Shown one piece after another: positions 51,547 to 64,000 of a stretch of DNA of 64,000 bases. This stretch comes from Setophaga petechia (lineage: Eukaryota > Chordata > Aves > Passeriformes > Parulidae). Where the stretch lies: NCBI GenBank assembly GCA_024362935.1, contig JANCRA010000004.1, positions 19,879,621 through 19,943,620 on the forward strand, written 5' to 3'. The stretch's first letter is position 1, and each line of letters starts with the position of its first letter. Below the pieces are notes generated by a model. It was not told the DNA's origin and ran no database searches. It was given only the letters and a program-made list of their open reading frames with translations. The translations under genes and the position numbers were made by a program.

Positions 51547-54500
51547 TAAACTATTTATGTATGCTTGTGGTTTCCTTAAATTAAATTTTATAATAAAATA
51601 ATAAAATAAATAATAAATTTGAATAAATTTGAAATTATAAATGGAATTTTATTTGTAATTCTCCTGCAGTACCTGAAACTGCTTTTGCAATTTCCTCACA
51701 TTTTGTTCATTCCAGCAAATGTGTAATTACTTGGACAGTGTTTTTTGGGCTTTCTAGATAAATGTAGTCCAGTTAGAAATGGTTGTAAACCTATCCAGTT
51801 ATTTCCTGTCAAAACACTTCTATAAGTGTCCTGGTTTTATATATTTGACATCTCTTACATGGATGTACTCCAGAGAATTTGTGTATTTTTATTAAGTTCA
51901 TGAAAGATTCTGCATTTAGTGTCACCTCTTCTAAGCTGAGTTTTGGATTTTCTTCTTTCTCTGGTAGCGTAAAAAGATAATTCTCATTATACTTTATATA
52001 CTTTATATAATTTTAATTATATCTATAGAAGATATGAATGATAAAAATTTATTGAAAGTTTTAGAATTACAGAGATTTGGAAGACTAAATAAATCAGAAA
52101 TAGTAATTAATAGAAATAAACTTTGTATAAAGTTACTGCTACATCAGCATATGCTAAAAAGCATTTTTCTATATTAGAAGAAAGAACCTGTATCAAAAGA
52201 ATTAGCATGTTATTGTAATATTACAGAGGTTGTACACATTTCTGTAAGTATGGCTCATATATCTATACCCAGTAGCTTAATATAGTAATGGAACAGACAT
52301 TTAGATTATATAGATTATATGGAAGATATCCTGGAACTTTTATGTTATTAATTTCATGTGATATGAGCTTTTTAAAATTCACCTTTCCTGTGATTTGATC
52401 AAACTTTCCTTTGCATTTGCTCTTAATATTACTATTGGAAAAAATACCCTGAACCAAAACAGAACTCAATTTGCAATATTTGTAAAAAAATTCTCAAATA
52501 AGATACAACTTGAGACCTGGAAAAACTCAACACATACTGCCATAATAGGATTTCCTTCTGTGTTCACATGAATGTTTTTATTGAATTCACTGTGATCTGC
52601 TCAGTAATTAAAGTTAAGCATAAAGCTGCACTGGATTCTTGAACCTTCTCTACTATGTAAAGTCCTACAGATAATATATGGTTTTGTCAGAGGATATTTA
52701 TTCACCATTAAATCTCACACAAAGAAGGTCATTGATTTGGGAATAATTATTCATATGTTGCCAAGAGATTCCATTTCAGATCTGGCAGATTCGATTTTCT
52801 CAGAGATCGTCACAGAAAACCTGTTTGTGTTGCAGTTGGACCACTACTCTTAGGTTTACTCACCAGAGCAGTCCATTAATTACTCATTAGTAACTACTGC
52901 TATTAACTATGGAAGGGATTTTACTAAACCTTTTATGCATGTGCTTATTTCCAGAGTTCAAGGAAACTTCAAGACATCCTACTTATCCTGGTAAAATTAA
53001 GTTTTATTGTCTCTAATCTTGCATATACATCTCTCTATAGTGAGGCATTCCTTTTTGTTTTCAAGCTTTGGAGAAGGAGCAACAACAGGGGATGTAGCTG
53101 CAAATGTTTGTTGATATTCTCTGATTTAGTATTCTGATAGACTGTGAAATGACATGCCAAAAATAGCTGCTTTGGGTTTCCAACAGCCATTTATCCTCCC
53201 TTGGAAGTTCCAGTTCTCTTCCTGGTTTTTGTGATGGATTTTTACCTAAAATTTTCTTTTCTCTCTTTCCCAACCTAGATAAATGTTTTCCCAATTATGT
53301 TCTTAAGAAAAGTTTTCAAGACTCATGAGAAATTGGGGAGATAATTTTCTATTGTGAACATTAGGTGAGTTGATTCGCCTGCACTCTCCAATTGACTCTT
53401 CTATGTTACTTCTCCTCTCCTTTGCTCCTGTCCTAATTTGTGAAATAAGTTTTTCTCAGTGTAAAGATACAGAACAGAAGATTGGTGGAGGAGAGTGCTT
53501 AGTATGGTTAGCAAGGTATACACATGGACTAGGGGAATTCGTGGAAGACAATTCTTTATTTGAGGAGTTGCATTTTCTGAGGAGTTGGATGAGTAGGGTC
53601 ATGGGTTTACAATAATAGCTCTATGACTTGAAAGTTTCAGAAGTTTTATAAGCAGATTCACTCATTTTTGTTTTGTGCCTCTGTGCAACAGTCATTGCTT
53701 ATTGAAGTGTAAATATGAAATCAAATTTAAAAAGTTGTATCCACCATACTTGCTTTTACGTAGAATTTGGATTTGAGCTAAGCATTGCTACATGGAACAC
53801 AATGGAGACTCAATGTCTCAAGTCATGCCTTAAGGTTAAATTGATGCATATAAGTACCCCTTAATAGTTTTCACTAGCTCAGAATCTCACATGCCATGAA
53901 ATTAATATTTCAGTTTATCTCTCACATCAATGATAGCATTATTAGTTTCACCAGGATAATGGTTTACACCCTATATGTCTATTTTATCTGGCTATACTAT
54001 GAAATAAATGACTGTCTTTTTGCTGTTTGTTTTAGAAGTAAAATCTTGCAATCATTTTTTAAAAATTAGTGACAGCATAAAAAATCCAAGCCGGTGCAAT
54101 AGGATACCTTCAGTCATTGACAACTACTCTTAAGCTTTCAATCATCCACCAGAGTCTGATTGAAGAGTGTAGATTCATATGATCTCACAGTGTTTTTAAT
54201 GAGCAAATCATTACATCATAATGAAAACCAATTCGCTGCTCAAGTTTCACATTGGGTGAGACTGAATGGCTGTCTCTTGGGAACCAGGGACTCTAAAGAA
54301 AAATGAGAGTCCTAGGAGGTAATGCTGAGCATGAACTCCCATTGCCATTTAAAAAAATTTGAATTGCCAATTTAAAAAATACAGTCGTCAAATGTATGAA
54401 CTGGAGTCTGTATAAGACGAGTGGAAAGAATATGTTTTCTTGGACTGGCATAATTTGACTGGTCTTAGAATAATGTGTATAGTTCTAATACACAGAATCC

Positions 54501-57500
54501 AAATTAAATTAATTTTAAAAGCACTTCAAGACTTATAGGAAGGATTTGAAAGTACATTGTTCCAGAGAACAAATGTGAGGTTTTCAGAGAGCAGGTTAGC
54601 AGGTAACTTAAGTTTAAATACCTGAGAAAAAGAAATCCTGTAAAGTCATCAGTCTAGTAAAGAAAGGTTGAAAAAACCAGCAAAGATAGAAACATAGCAG
54701 ATATAAGATCTGTAATTTTTAGGTGACTGTAATTGACTCTTGCCAGTTGGAGTCAGACAACTGCAATGATATTGGCCAACTAATCTGAAAAGGAAGAATT
54801 GGAGAGAAATCAGCTGCTTGTTGTTGGCTGTAGGCAGATTTTTTGTTAAAGGAATAGAAAAAATGTTGAGTCTGTAGGATGCATGAAAAAGTAACAGAGA
54901 GATATTTGTTTGATGGCATAAGCTTAATAAATGGGAAGTATGAACAGGAAGGTAAATTCTCAACTTCAATAACACTGCTCACCTGAAGCAATGATGGAAG
55001 TGAGTTTACGTCATTGAGCTCAGGTGGGCAACAGTATTTTTTATATTAATGCTAAAATGAGTTTAGTGCTGCAGAAAAGAGATGTAAACATGGACGATAA
55101 ATTTAAGATAGTCAAACCACTTGTTTTTAAGAATCTCCCTGAAGCCAAGCAGGACTGCTACAATAGTCATAAAGCATCAGGTTAGAAGGAAGAGAAATTC
55201 TGAGGCAGAGGAAGAAGCCCTCACCACTGAAGACATACACATACAAAGTCATGGCGCAGGGAAGGTGGATATTAAAATGAAGGTGGATATTTGGGAAGTA
55301 ACCCAAAGAAAATGACCATTCCATGGTGTGCAAGAGGAGCATTTAAAGATCATTAGTCTTAAGCAGAAGATACACAAAGAAGGAAAAATGGCTTTTTTGT
55401 GTAATATACACAGAATATAGGATTATGTTAGTCCTGTAAAACCCTTTAAATTTTGCTGGTTGCAGAGCTCACCGTAGGTTAAAGTATTTGATGTAGGTAG
55501 TATTTAAGTTGGTAAAGGAAAATGCAGAAAAGGAAAGATAAATCATGATTTTTTTATATATACTTCAGATTTTACCAGGAGGATTAAGCATAAGAAGATA
55601 CATTTTTAGTGAGGTTGTCATGATATTTTCTAAGGAAAAAGCTTTCCATTTTAATTGGGGGCATAGAGACAGTCTAATTTTAATTTTTTTTTTTTTTGCT
55701 AAATCTTGATAAAGTGCTCAAACTGAGATAGTTTGTTAAAGGTTTGGCTTCAAAACAGTAAAAAATAATTACTTTCCAAAATATTGTTTGCAATATAAAC
55801 CTTTGCAGGAGAGAAAAAAAGACTAAATTTTCTATGAGAAAAATGAGGGAGATGCATTCTAATAAAAATTAATTTCAATTAAAAATCTGCACCCAGCCGC
55901 TTATGCTGCACTTATTTGAAAACTTTACAATCTCTGCCACCAAAAGACTAAGATATGAGGAAGCCTAAGTGATAGGAGGCATAAATTTCTGTTGTTATTT
56001 TAGGAAGGCCTATACTGGGGACTGAAACTACAGGTAGTATATGATGGCTGACAGTCTCAAGATATCTATTTTGAGTAATTACTCTGAAGAAGATAAAAGC
56101 GTATTTTCAATTAACATAATTTTGATCAGAAGTCATTATATATAGCTTAGTGTGCATTTTACTGCAGCCCACTGTCATAGATACTACTGTGTACAGTTCG
56201 AAATGTCCTTTTATTTTCTTGAGAATTCCTCCAAGTACTGTGACTATTGGATTTTCCTGCGTTTTTTATATTTCTGTCAGGCATCATAAAAGTTCAGTTT
56301 CATTGCTGTTATTCAGCTGCTGCTTTGTGTTATTTATGACACTCTTCATAAATAGGAGTTAAAAACTTAATATATGCAAACATATTTTGCTATTTCCATA
56401 TACTGTCGTGTGTCTCTAGGCTTGTCTTAACACTAGCAGCTTTTGTAGTAGACATCGTGTGTACAGTATTCATTTTATATATGTCAGATCCTCAAGGGCC
56501 ATGGCTTTTGCCAGATGAAGCACTTTTGATTTTGAGGCTGATGAAACATAGTGCTATTATTGATCTGTGCATGACACAGCCAGTCTCTCTGCTGGCAGAG
56601 TGTAGCAACATTTATCCAGGAATTTGTGAAATGTCACTCGGATCATGTTCGTAAGGTAAACTGTGCAAAATCCAGGATTCAAGATGAGAATCCATGAGGA
56701 ATTGGACGTGACTTTCTTATTCCTTCATCCTATCTTCTAGGTCAGCCAAGTGGTATTTGTTAAAACAATGTCTGTGTTTTGTATTAGGTGTTGAAGAAAG
56801 TATGATTATCACTGGGAACACCCTGTACAGTGTAGACATACTGCTGGTTTTCTCAGGTTTTTAAGTTGCTTGGGAGAACAAGATTTTAAGTCAGTGAAAG
56901 TGATCCAAGCATTGCAAGTGTGTAATTTTTGTTTTCTTGGCAGCAAGTGGATGATTCCTGTACAGCTGCAAGTAGGAAACTCGCCTTGGATTATCTAAAG
57001 GAATTTAACTTTCCTTGCATTATTTTGAATGTAGAGATTTGTGGCAATTCATGTTTGTCAGTCATATTTCATTAAGTAATAGTGGTCAGAAAGGGTGTGT
57101 GACAGGTAAAACTGTCATAATATTGATAATTACATATTTTGTTTCTTTATAAATATGATTGAGAATGGCTGCTAGTATCAGAAGCAGGTTATTTAAAAAA
57201 TACTGAAAACTAGGGTATGTAACAAAACCTCAAACTTCCATGTACTATTCCTCTATTTGTCACTTTTCCAGACCTCTTTATAGATGGTGTTTCAATTTAA
57301 AAAATTGTTCTCAGGTATAAAAAAGACACAGAAAACTGTAATTCTTAGTTCACATTTTTTCTTTCCAAAGCAGTTATAATAGTATCAATTTTAAAGTTAG
57401 CCATGACAAAAAAAAAAAATTATAACATTTTTTTTAATGTTAAACATTAAAATAATTTTAAAAGTCTTCTTTTATTTAATTTAAAAATCAGTTATTAGGT

Positions 57501-57852
57501 AAGAAAAAAGTTTTGTTGAACTAAAGTTCTGAGTTGGCTGTCTTGGAATTTTTTCCCAAAGCTGTCAGGAATTTTCTTTTATTTTTCAAAAATAATTTCT
57601 GTAGTTTGAATCCCAAAGGACAAAACTGAGATTTAATTGAAACAACACTTGTGAATTACCAAAGAAATCTTCTTGATATCTACTTTTTCAAACGTTTTCC
57701 AGCATTTCTATGTAAACAGTAAACCTAGAGGGGAGAGAGTTGCTACTGTTGGTCATGAAAAAATACATGCATAAATCAAGCCTTAATTTTTACATGTTAT
57801 CCCTCCCTTTACAAGATTACCACATGTGAAATCCAGCATAAAGTAAAACTCA

Positions 57853-57886
57853 GCAAGTTGTAGGAAAAGGCAAGTTGTAGGAAAAG
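57853..57886. repeat. Exact 17-bp tandem duplication
   Basis: gcaagttgtaggaaaag occurs twice in a row with no mismatch, followed by the first four bases of a third copy. Confidence 0.95.
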
Positions 57887-59239
57887 GCAAAATAGTAGTT
57901 GGTTGGGTTTTGGATTGGGTTGTGGCTTTTTTGTTTGCTTCAGGTTTTGTTTTGGTTTGATTTATTTTGTCTTGCAGATATGTGTGTTGATTTGGCAAAG
58001 ATGCACACAGGCTGATCAAATAGTGTGTTTCTGAGGTACTTCATAGCATGAGGGCCACTAGCTTGTCAAGCTACTGCTCTTCATAGCAGAGCCATTGCTA
58101 ACTTGTCAGACATTATTTTTTACAGAGGGTTTCACAGAGGACATTTCCTTTTCTACTCAGCAATGTCAGGCTACTCTGGGTACTATTGCACCTTGGTTTG
58201 GCACCACACACAAATCATATGTTGGGAGAAAGGAACAAGAACTCTGCCAAGTTTTAAGCGTAACAAGAATGAGGAAAGGTTGAAGGTCTCTTGTTAATAA
58301 CATCTAAAAATAATAACAGATTAATTGTAAAAGACTGAAGAAGTGTAATACCCACCTTTCCATGGATAAAGGACTCTAAAATTAGTGATCCGGTTTTGCT
58401 TCCATATCCTTTCAAGAGAATGGATTATTTTTTCAAAAAAAGACCACTTACATATAATACACATTTTATTTCTGAGGACACTGAAGATGGCTGCCAGGAG
58501 AATCTTCTCTGCATTTAAACAAAAATTTTCAGGAATATTTTCCTTATACTGTTTGGTACATGTGCTGTGTTTAATGTATTCTTGACATCTTAATGTATTT
58601 CTTATTTAGGAAATAATATTTTGGCCCCATTCTCAAAATGGTGGGTCTTTTTAAAAGGTAACCAGCCCAGGAAAGATACCTTAATAGAGAAGAGTTTGAA
58701 CTCTAGAAACTCGAACTGGATCGTGAACTAGAAGCTAGTCCTTGAAAACTCTTCTTGGACTCCAAAACCTCCTTTTCCTCCATGCATTTTATTACTCCCT
58801 GGTTTCTAGTAAGATTTCATCAGTGATCAGAAAGGAGGACCAGTAATAGGTCCCACATCTTGTCCTTCAAGAGCAAGTGTTCTTTTGGACTCCTCTGGAT
58901 TTCAGAAGAGGAATCTTCACCAGTTCTGCGCTGATAGATCTGAAAAGCACCAGTTTCCTGTTTGACCTTATTATTTACTTGTCACACAGTGAGATTTCTT
59001 TGTCTAGATTGTTTTGCACGAAGGGAATTGGCATTTTTGTTAGAGCTGGCATCTTACTCAAATGTTCTCATTCTCACAGTTCTCTGTTTAAGCTTATGTG
59101 TTCAAAGGTAACGCTGGTGCTCTGTTGTCCTGGTTATTCCCTTCCACTACAGGAAGAAATTTTGAAACATACCTCCATAGCCAGGAACACAAGCCATTCT
59201 TATCACTTTACGAAGGATTATGCATGAACCTTCCTAAAG

Positions 59240-59335
59240 TTTTTTTTTTTTTGTCATTTGTTGTTGTTGTTGTTGTTTTGGTTGGTTGATTGGTTGGTTG
59301 GTTGGTTGGTTGGTTGGTTGGTTGGTGTTTTGGTT
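59240..59335. repeat. Compound microsatellite: T run, (TTG)n, (GGTT)n
   Basis: A 13-base T run, then about seven TTG units, then about thirteen GGTT units with one interruption (gattg). Purely simple sequence and likely length-variable. Confidence 0.95.
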
Positions 59336-62300
59336 GTTTCCTTTATTTTGTTTGGGGGGAATTTTTGGACTTTCTAGGCATAAAGGAATGGGAGTCAAGA
59401 ACTAAGACATCTTCTACAACAGTAGAAAATAAACCGTTGCAACAAGAACGCCTCTGAGACAGGACAACTACCGAGATTCCTTTTTAAATATACATATCTA
59501 CAGTGTTTCCTCTTTGGGATTGTCTTAATTATTCTCTGTTTTAGACTCCCCATTGTTGTAGAGAATGAGTGCTAGTTCCCAGGATTCTCTGGCACCCCTA
59601 CCAAAGTCAGACACTCTTACTGTCCTTGTAACTCAAGGGGAGAACTTTGTAGTTTTGACTAGGTGCTGGTTTGCTTGAAATGCCTGAACCTCACATAACT
59701 CTGTAACTGCTAGAGGAGGTAGAAGAGTATTTATCCTATCTTACTATTTTTTGTATGGTCTGATTTGCTCTCCTAAGGTTTAATTGGGAGTTAATGAGGT
59801 AGTCATGGACTGTTCCAATGGCTTGTGTCATGCTCAGGTTTACTGTGCATCACTCCATTCTACTTCTGCTGCCTAATGTGCCAAGGTCTTCAGTTCCTTT
59901 CTCAGTAGTGGAGACTGTGACTAACCATAGCTACAGCACATCTCAGGAGATTCTCAGGCACTGGGAAAGCATCTGCTCTTTGGTGGCTGAACTGTACACA
60001 GTCTTCTCTTTATTTTTGAGTTGAAAGGTCATCCTGTGGTCTTTAGGGTATTGTGCACACAAAATGGGTCATTTTATCTGTACTCTTATCTTGGTAAAAC
60101 CAGCAGAAGAGAATGAGGGAACTACTGAGTAGCTGTAGGTCTAGTTCAAGCTGGGATTTAGAATTGTAGTGTTGTCCTCAAACTGTTCATGTATGGGAAA
60201 ATAATAAATTGCCCAAGTGGTCATAATGTTGATAATAATCATGATAAAAGAAAGTATATTTCACTTTCACATTTGTGCATTAGACTGAAAACATGGCTTT
60301 TTCATGTGATGGTCTCTTCAGATATTAAATAGTATATAAATAATATAGTAATATAAGGAATATTTTACCCTAAACTGTTAATTTATTCCTGTAATTTTTG
60401 CAAGGGTTCTGATGATAATATAAATTACAAATTAAAAATAAGACTGTGGGGGTCATTTACAAGAATCCAGGGATAAATTACTAATTTAATTTATATGAAA
60501 TACATTTTCGTGATAATTTTTAAATGCAGTTCATTATTTTGAAGAATAGTCCTGTCTTTGCATCCTCCCCATGATGTTTCTCATCAGCTTTCTCATACCT
60601 CTCAGAAGCGGTTAGCAATGTCTTTGTTTACTTTTATAAAAATGTAAATAATAAACAAATATTTGTATAACCTCACCTTTATGTGATTAGAAAAATTCCT
60701 TCCAGATACTTAATAGGTTTTTTTTCTACAATTCTTTGTTGTTTATTTCTATGTTTCTCATTCTCTGTGAGAACATAGAGCTTCTCCATTACCTAAGTTT
60801 GTTAATACAATTTATATTTAAAATGTTTTGCTTTTACACAGCTATCTGCGTAAAACAAATGAGAAGACCTCTGAGGACATTTTTTCTGCTTTTATGAATA
60901 TCTGAAGTGGCTAAAAATGAGATACTTAAATAATTAAACAAAATTAAGCACAGAGCTATCTTTTTACATTTCGTTCCTTGAATATTGCAACCAACTTCTG
61001 AGAATGCCTATAGCCTACTTACATGTTAGTAATTTTTATTTTTAAATATTTACATCACTTTCTCAAAGTATGTTGAAACAGAATGGTCTTTAACAGTTGA
61101 AAATATGAAATTTGAGTAAAGAAAAATAATATATAAATAGTAATATGGGAGAGGGAACAGCTTTCCCTACAAGTACAGGTTTCCTGCCAAATTACGTTAG
61201 AGATGCAGAAATATTTCAGTGGAAAATGGCTCACTATCTAAAACACATGGAAATGAGGAGAGGTTAAATTAATATTTCACCATTCTTTCAGTTCTTTTGT
61301 TTTTGTTTTTGTTTTTTCCCTCTTATATATTCTCTTAAAAATAACTTCAATTTCTAAAGATATAAAGCTATATGCTTTGAAACTAAGTGGGTAAATCAAA
61401 AGAAAGTTTAAACACAGTCTTTAAAATAGCATTTTCATTTTGGTTTCTCTCTATTTTATGTGAGTTATACAGAAAACAGATGGAAGCATTATTAATTTTT
61501 TCCCCCAATGAGTTTTAGTGCAGCATATTTGTATGTGTTATCTGAAACATATGAATACTTAGTATTGCTGCTGTTAAATTTGTAATGAGTTGTAGGGATT
61601 GTGAAATTCCCTGACTGGCTCTCATGCAAGCAGTTCATTTGCAGTGCTTAGATGTGTTAAGATTAAGCAGGGGGAATATGGCAAGCACTATCCCTGACCC
61701 TAGATGAAAAATTCAATCTTTATGAGTTTGCCCCAACTCTCATGTTTGGTGGAAATCAGATAAATACTGTCTAGTTTTAAAAAAAAACCCATGCAGTAAA
61801 ACCTGGTCCTAACTACAAAAGATTGCATAGATACCATGTCTTATATTGAAAATTCCCTAGTAAGTATAAAACCATGGAAGTCTTGGAGCAAATTTTATGC
61901 ATCAGCTGGAAGTCTTTCCCTGTATATGGCATTACTTGATGTGTGCAGCATTTTAGGTGTTGGAATACTAGTATTTATTAGTATTTATTTAAATAACAAT
62001 GGTGGAAACATGAAAACATTGGTTTTGAACTTCAGCCACATTGTCACATCTGGCTTGCTGCAATACTCAGATATTTTCAAATGGGGCAAAGTGTCATGAA
62101 ATGTCTCCAGTTATATTTTAATTTTTTATTTATTTGTAGTAAAATGTTATAATGAACTGGGTTGTGCCTGGCAGATATTAATCCTTCAAATAAGTTCAAA
62201 TATAGTATATACTGAAACACTGACTATTTTTATTTTTATTAAATATTGTTTTCTTCAAGTTCTATAGTTTTTCTGTTTAAATATTAAGGCCTTTCAGACA

Positions 62301-64000
62301 TTGTCCTGTACATCTGTATATTTGATCAGTTTACATCTCCATATTGGAAAATCAATCGCAACAAAAATTAAATCATACAGTTGTGATCATATAATTGATC
62401 ATTATGAAACTACTTGTGTAAGTACTGTTAAATAAATAGTTAATAGTCCTTATATTCCCTTGAAATTTGCAAGGACAGATGGAGCACAGCATCTGCTTTA
62501 GTATGAAAGCAAGATAGTGTTCTTAATACGTTCGGAAATTAGACATGGGATACAGCAATGTTTACTTGTACAGAGACATGAAATTGAAGTGATAGAAAAT
62601 GAAGGCTAAATTAGAATTGCTGCGGGACGAAACCTTTATCTTTGAATTGGTATATCATTATACAGATGATGTATATCAGAAGCAGTTTCATCATCTTAAA
62701 AAATATTATTTGTATTATTACTAAGTTTTTTTCTTATTTTCCTTAATTTGTTTGAAAAATCATTGATTGCACAGTTCTGTACTCAGACTTGTTTCTTGTT
62801 AGAGGAGCAGTTAATTTCTTGGAGAATTGGGCCCAGAATATTTTACTCCAACTCATTTATATGTAAGAGTTTATGTTTCTCTAAAATATAGTTACATTTT
62901 CTGCTCTTGATCTATGTGATATTATTAGTATTTAGAAAAAGAGAAAAACAACCCAAAATTTAAAAAGGACCTGTCTGGACTGATTCTGTTGTTTTTCTTT
63001 TTGTATTATTTAATAAGTTGCTATTGCAATGTTAGGTTTTATAAGTTATAAATAAATTTAGCTATAGATCAGCTGTAAGTACCTGAACTAAAATTATGTG
63101 TAAAACCTTTGTTTATGAAGTGTTAGCAAATAGCCCTTTATAAGTGATGATTGATCAGTAATAGTACCTGTTTTAAGAAGACACTCAAAATCTTTGAGTC
63201 TAGGAGTTCTTGTTAGTGATTGCAAATGTTTTTCCAATAACAACTGAATTTATAATTTTTATATGTGGAAGGGCTATTCCAATGTAAATGTTCTGTTATA
63301 GAGCAGATGAACTGCAATTGTGTTACCACTATCAATAGGCCAAATGTTTTTCTTTAGTAAAATACCTGAGATGAGAAATGTACCTCTTATGTGCTGGTTA
63401 ATGTCAGTACTTCTGTTTGGGGAACTAATTTAAACACTTCATGAGAGATTGACATTTTCAGTACCTTTAACATCCTTAAAAGCTGCTTTGTTCACTGCAA
63501 ACCATATTTAGTATGACCTCATAATAATGTAGCACACCTCAAGTGTCATGCTTGTCTTTACTATGCACTTTGGAGCTGTGTTCATCTATACTAGACAACT
63601 GCACTTCAAGGAAAGATATATTTTTTTTTGCTTGATGGGCAATTAGCAGTAATTAGGAAGATTCACTTCAGTAAGGCGTCAACATGAGATTGTTTAAAAA
63701 AGTTGAATGTCAGTGGCTTTAAAAGAGGGTTCTTTTCCCTGACACATAGGTATGGCATGTGAAACATGAAATGTTAATTTAACTTTTCTGCTTATTATTC
63801 ATGCACAATATTATTTTGTCATTCAGATACTACACTGACAGAGTGCAAAGGGTGTTAAAATAGTGCTGCTGGAATAAAAAGAGGATTAATCTACCATTGG
63901 CCAATTAGCCAAAGGGTACTTAATGGTCTCTAAAGGCTACTGAAGTCTAACAACTAGCTAAAGCACTGGCAAAAAGTCCTCTATATTACCTTCATTTATT

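Larger units (their letters stand above)
47689..64000. other. Downstream intron sequence without recognised exons
   Basis: 16.3 kb of AT-rich sequence. It contains a 34-T run (49424-49457), a TA tract (51521-51546), an AATAA-rich stretch (51588-51640), a 17-bp tandem duplication (57853-57886) and a long TTG/GGTT microsatellite (59240-59335). Stretches at 54640-55340 and 58640-59230 are richer in GC and might be old transposon remnants, but I cannot name a family. No continuation of centlein's coiled coil was recognised, so the next exon is probably beyond the window or lost. Confidence 0.65.

Noticed and set aside
55121..55315. Charged 64-codon open frame that resembles a coiled-coil exon
   Set aside because: No acceptor or donor fits its frame and it does not match any centlein segment I can recall.
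58877..59227. 116-codon open frame on the plus strand
   Set aside because: No recognisable domain, and it ends at the simple repeat. Possibly an old unrecognised repeat, but not a supportable gene.
61836..62099. 87-codon open frame with a hydrophobic segment
   Set aside because: A single chance hydrophobic stretch with no family match or gene context.

Overview
This window looks like bird nuclear DNA, probably from a songbird-like lineage. It is AT-rich and intron-dominated, carries CR1 non-LTR fragments, and has GC-rich LTR-type repeats of a kind familiar from avian genomes. It contains no bacterial-style genes. Nearly all of it is the middle of one plus-strand gene that I recognise as centlein (CNTLN), a large coiled-coil centrosomal linker protein. 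I found six exons: 5861-5986, 10902-11023, 13789-13914, 40553-41069, 43665-about 43973 and 47530-47688. They occur in the same order as the corresponding parts of vertebrate centlein. The flanking 5.9 kb upstream and 16.3 kb downstream look like intron.

The main observation is that this copy of CNTLN appears broken. The first three exons are open, have good splice sites and keep compatible phases. The fourth has a net loss of one reading-frame step, best explained by a 4-bp deletion near 40609, and an in-frame TAA at 40906-40908. The sixth has an in-frame TAA at 47575-47577 within otherwise alignable sequence. I could not find the exon or exons that should encode roughly 64 residues between exons three and four. 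The second half of the fifth exon is not recognisable, and an LTR-type repeat begins about 10 bp after its only good donor. CNTLN is Z-linked in birds, so a decaying W gametolog, a duplicated copy (including one on a songbird germline-restricted chromosome) or a species-specific loss are the main readings. Assembly error could explain the indel but not easily two separate stops.

Repeats: a diverged LTR-like fragment at 770-1190; a CR1 3' fragment at 16272-16510; a very old CR1 fragment around 27840-28240; a decayed reverse-transcriptase fragment at 29340-29620; two copies of one LTR-type family at 31611-32230 and 43984-45031, the first with a 399-bp internal deletion; and a 583-bp LTR on the minus strand at 38637-39219. 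There are also many simple repeats. The most striking non-coding structure is a perfect inverted repeat at 37290-37402, with 55-bp arms and a 3-nt loop, plus a nearby extra direct copy of one arm's beginning. This is typical of a recent template-switch event. Two stretches (14140-14540 and 41330-41640) have the look of conserved non-coding elements but need alignment to confirm.
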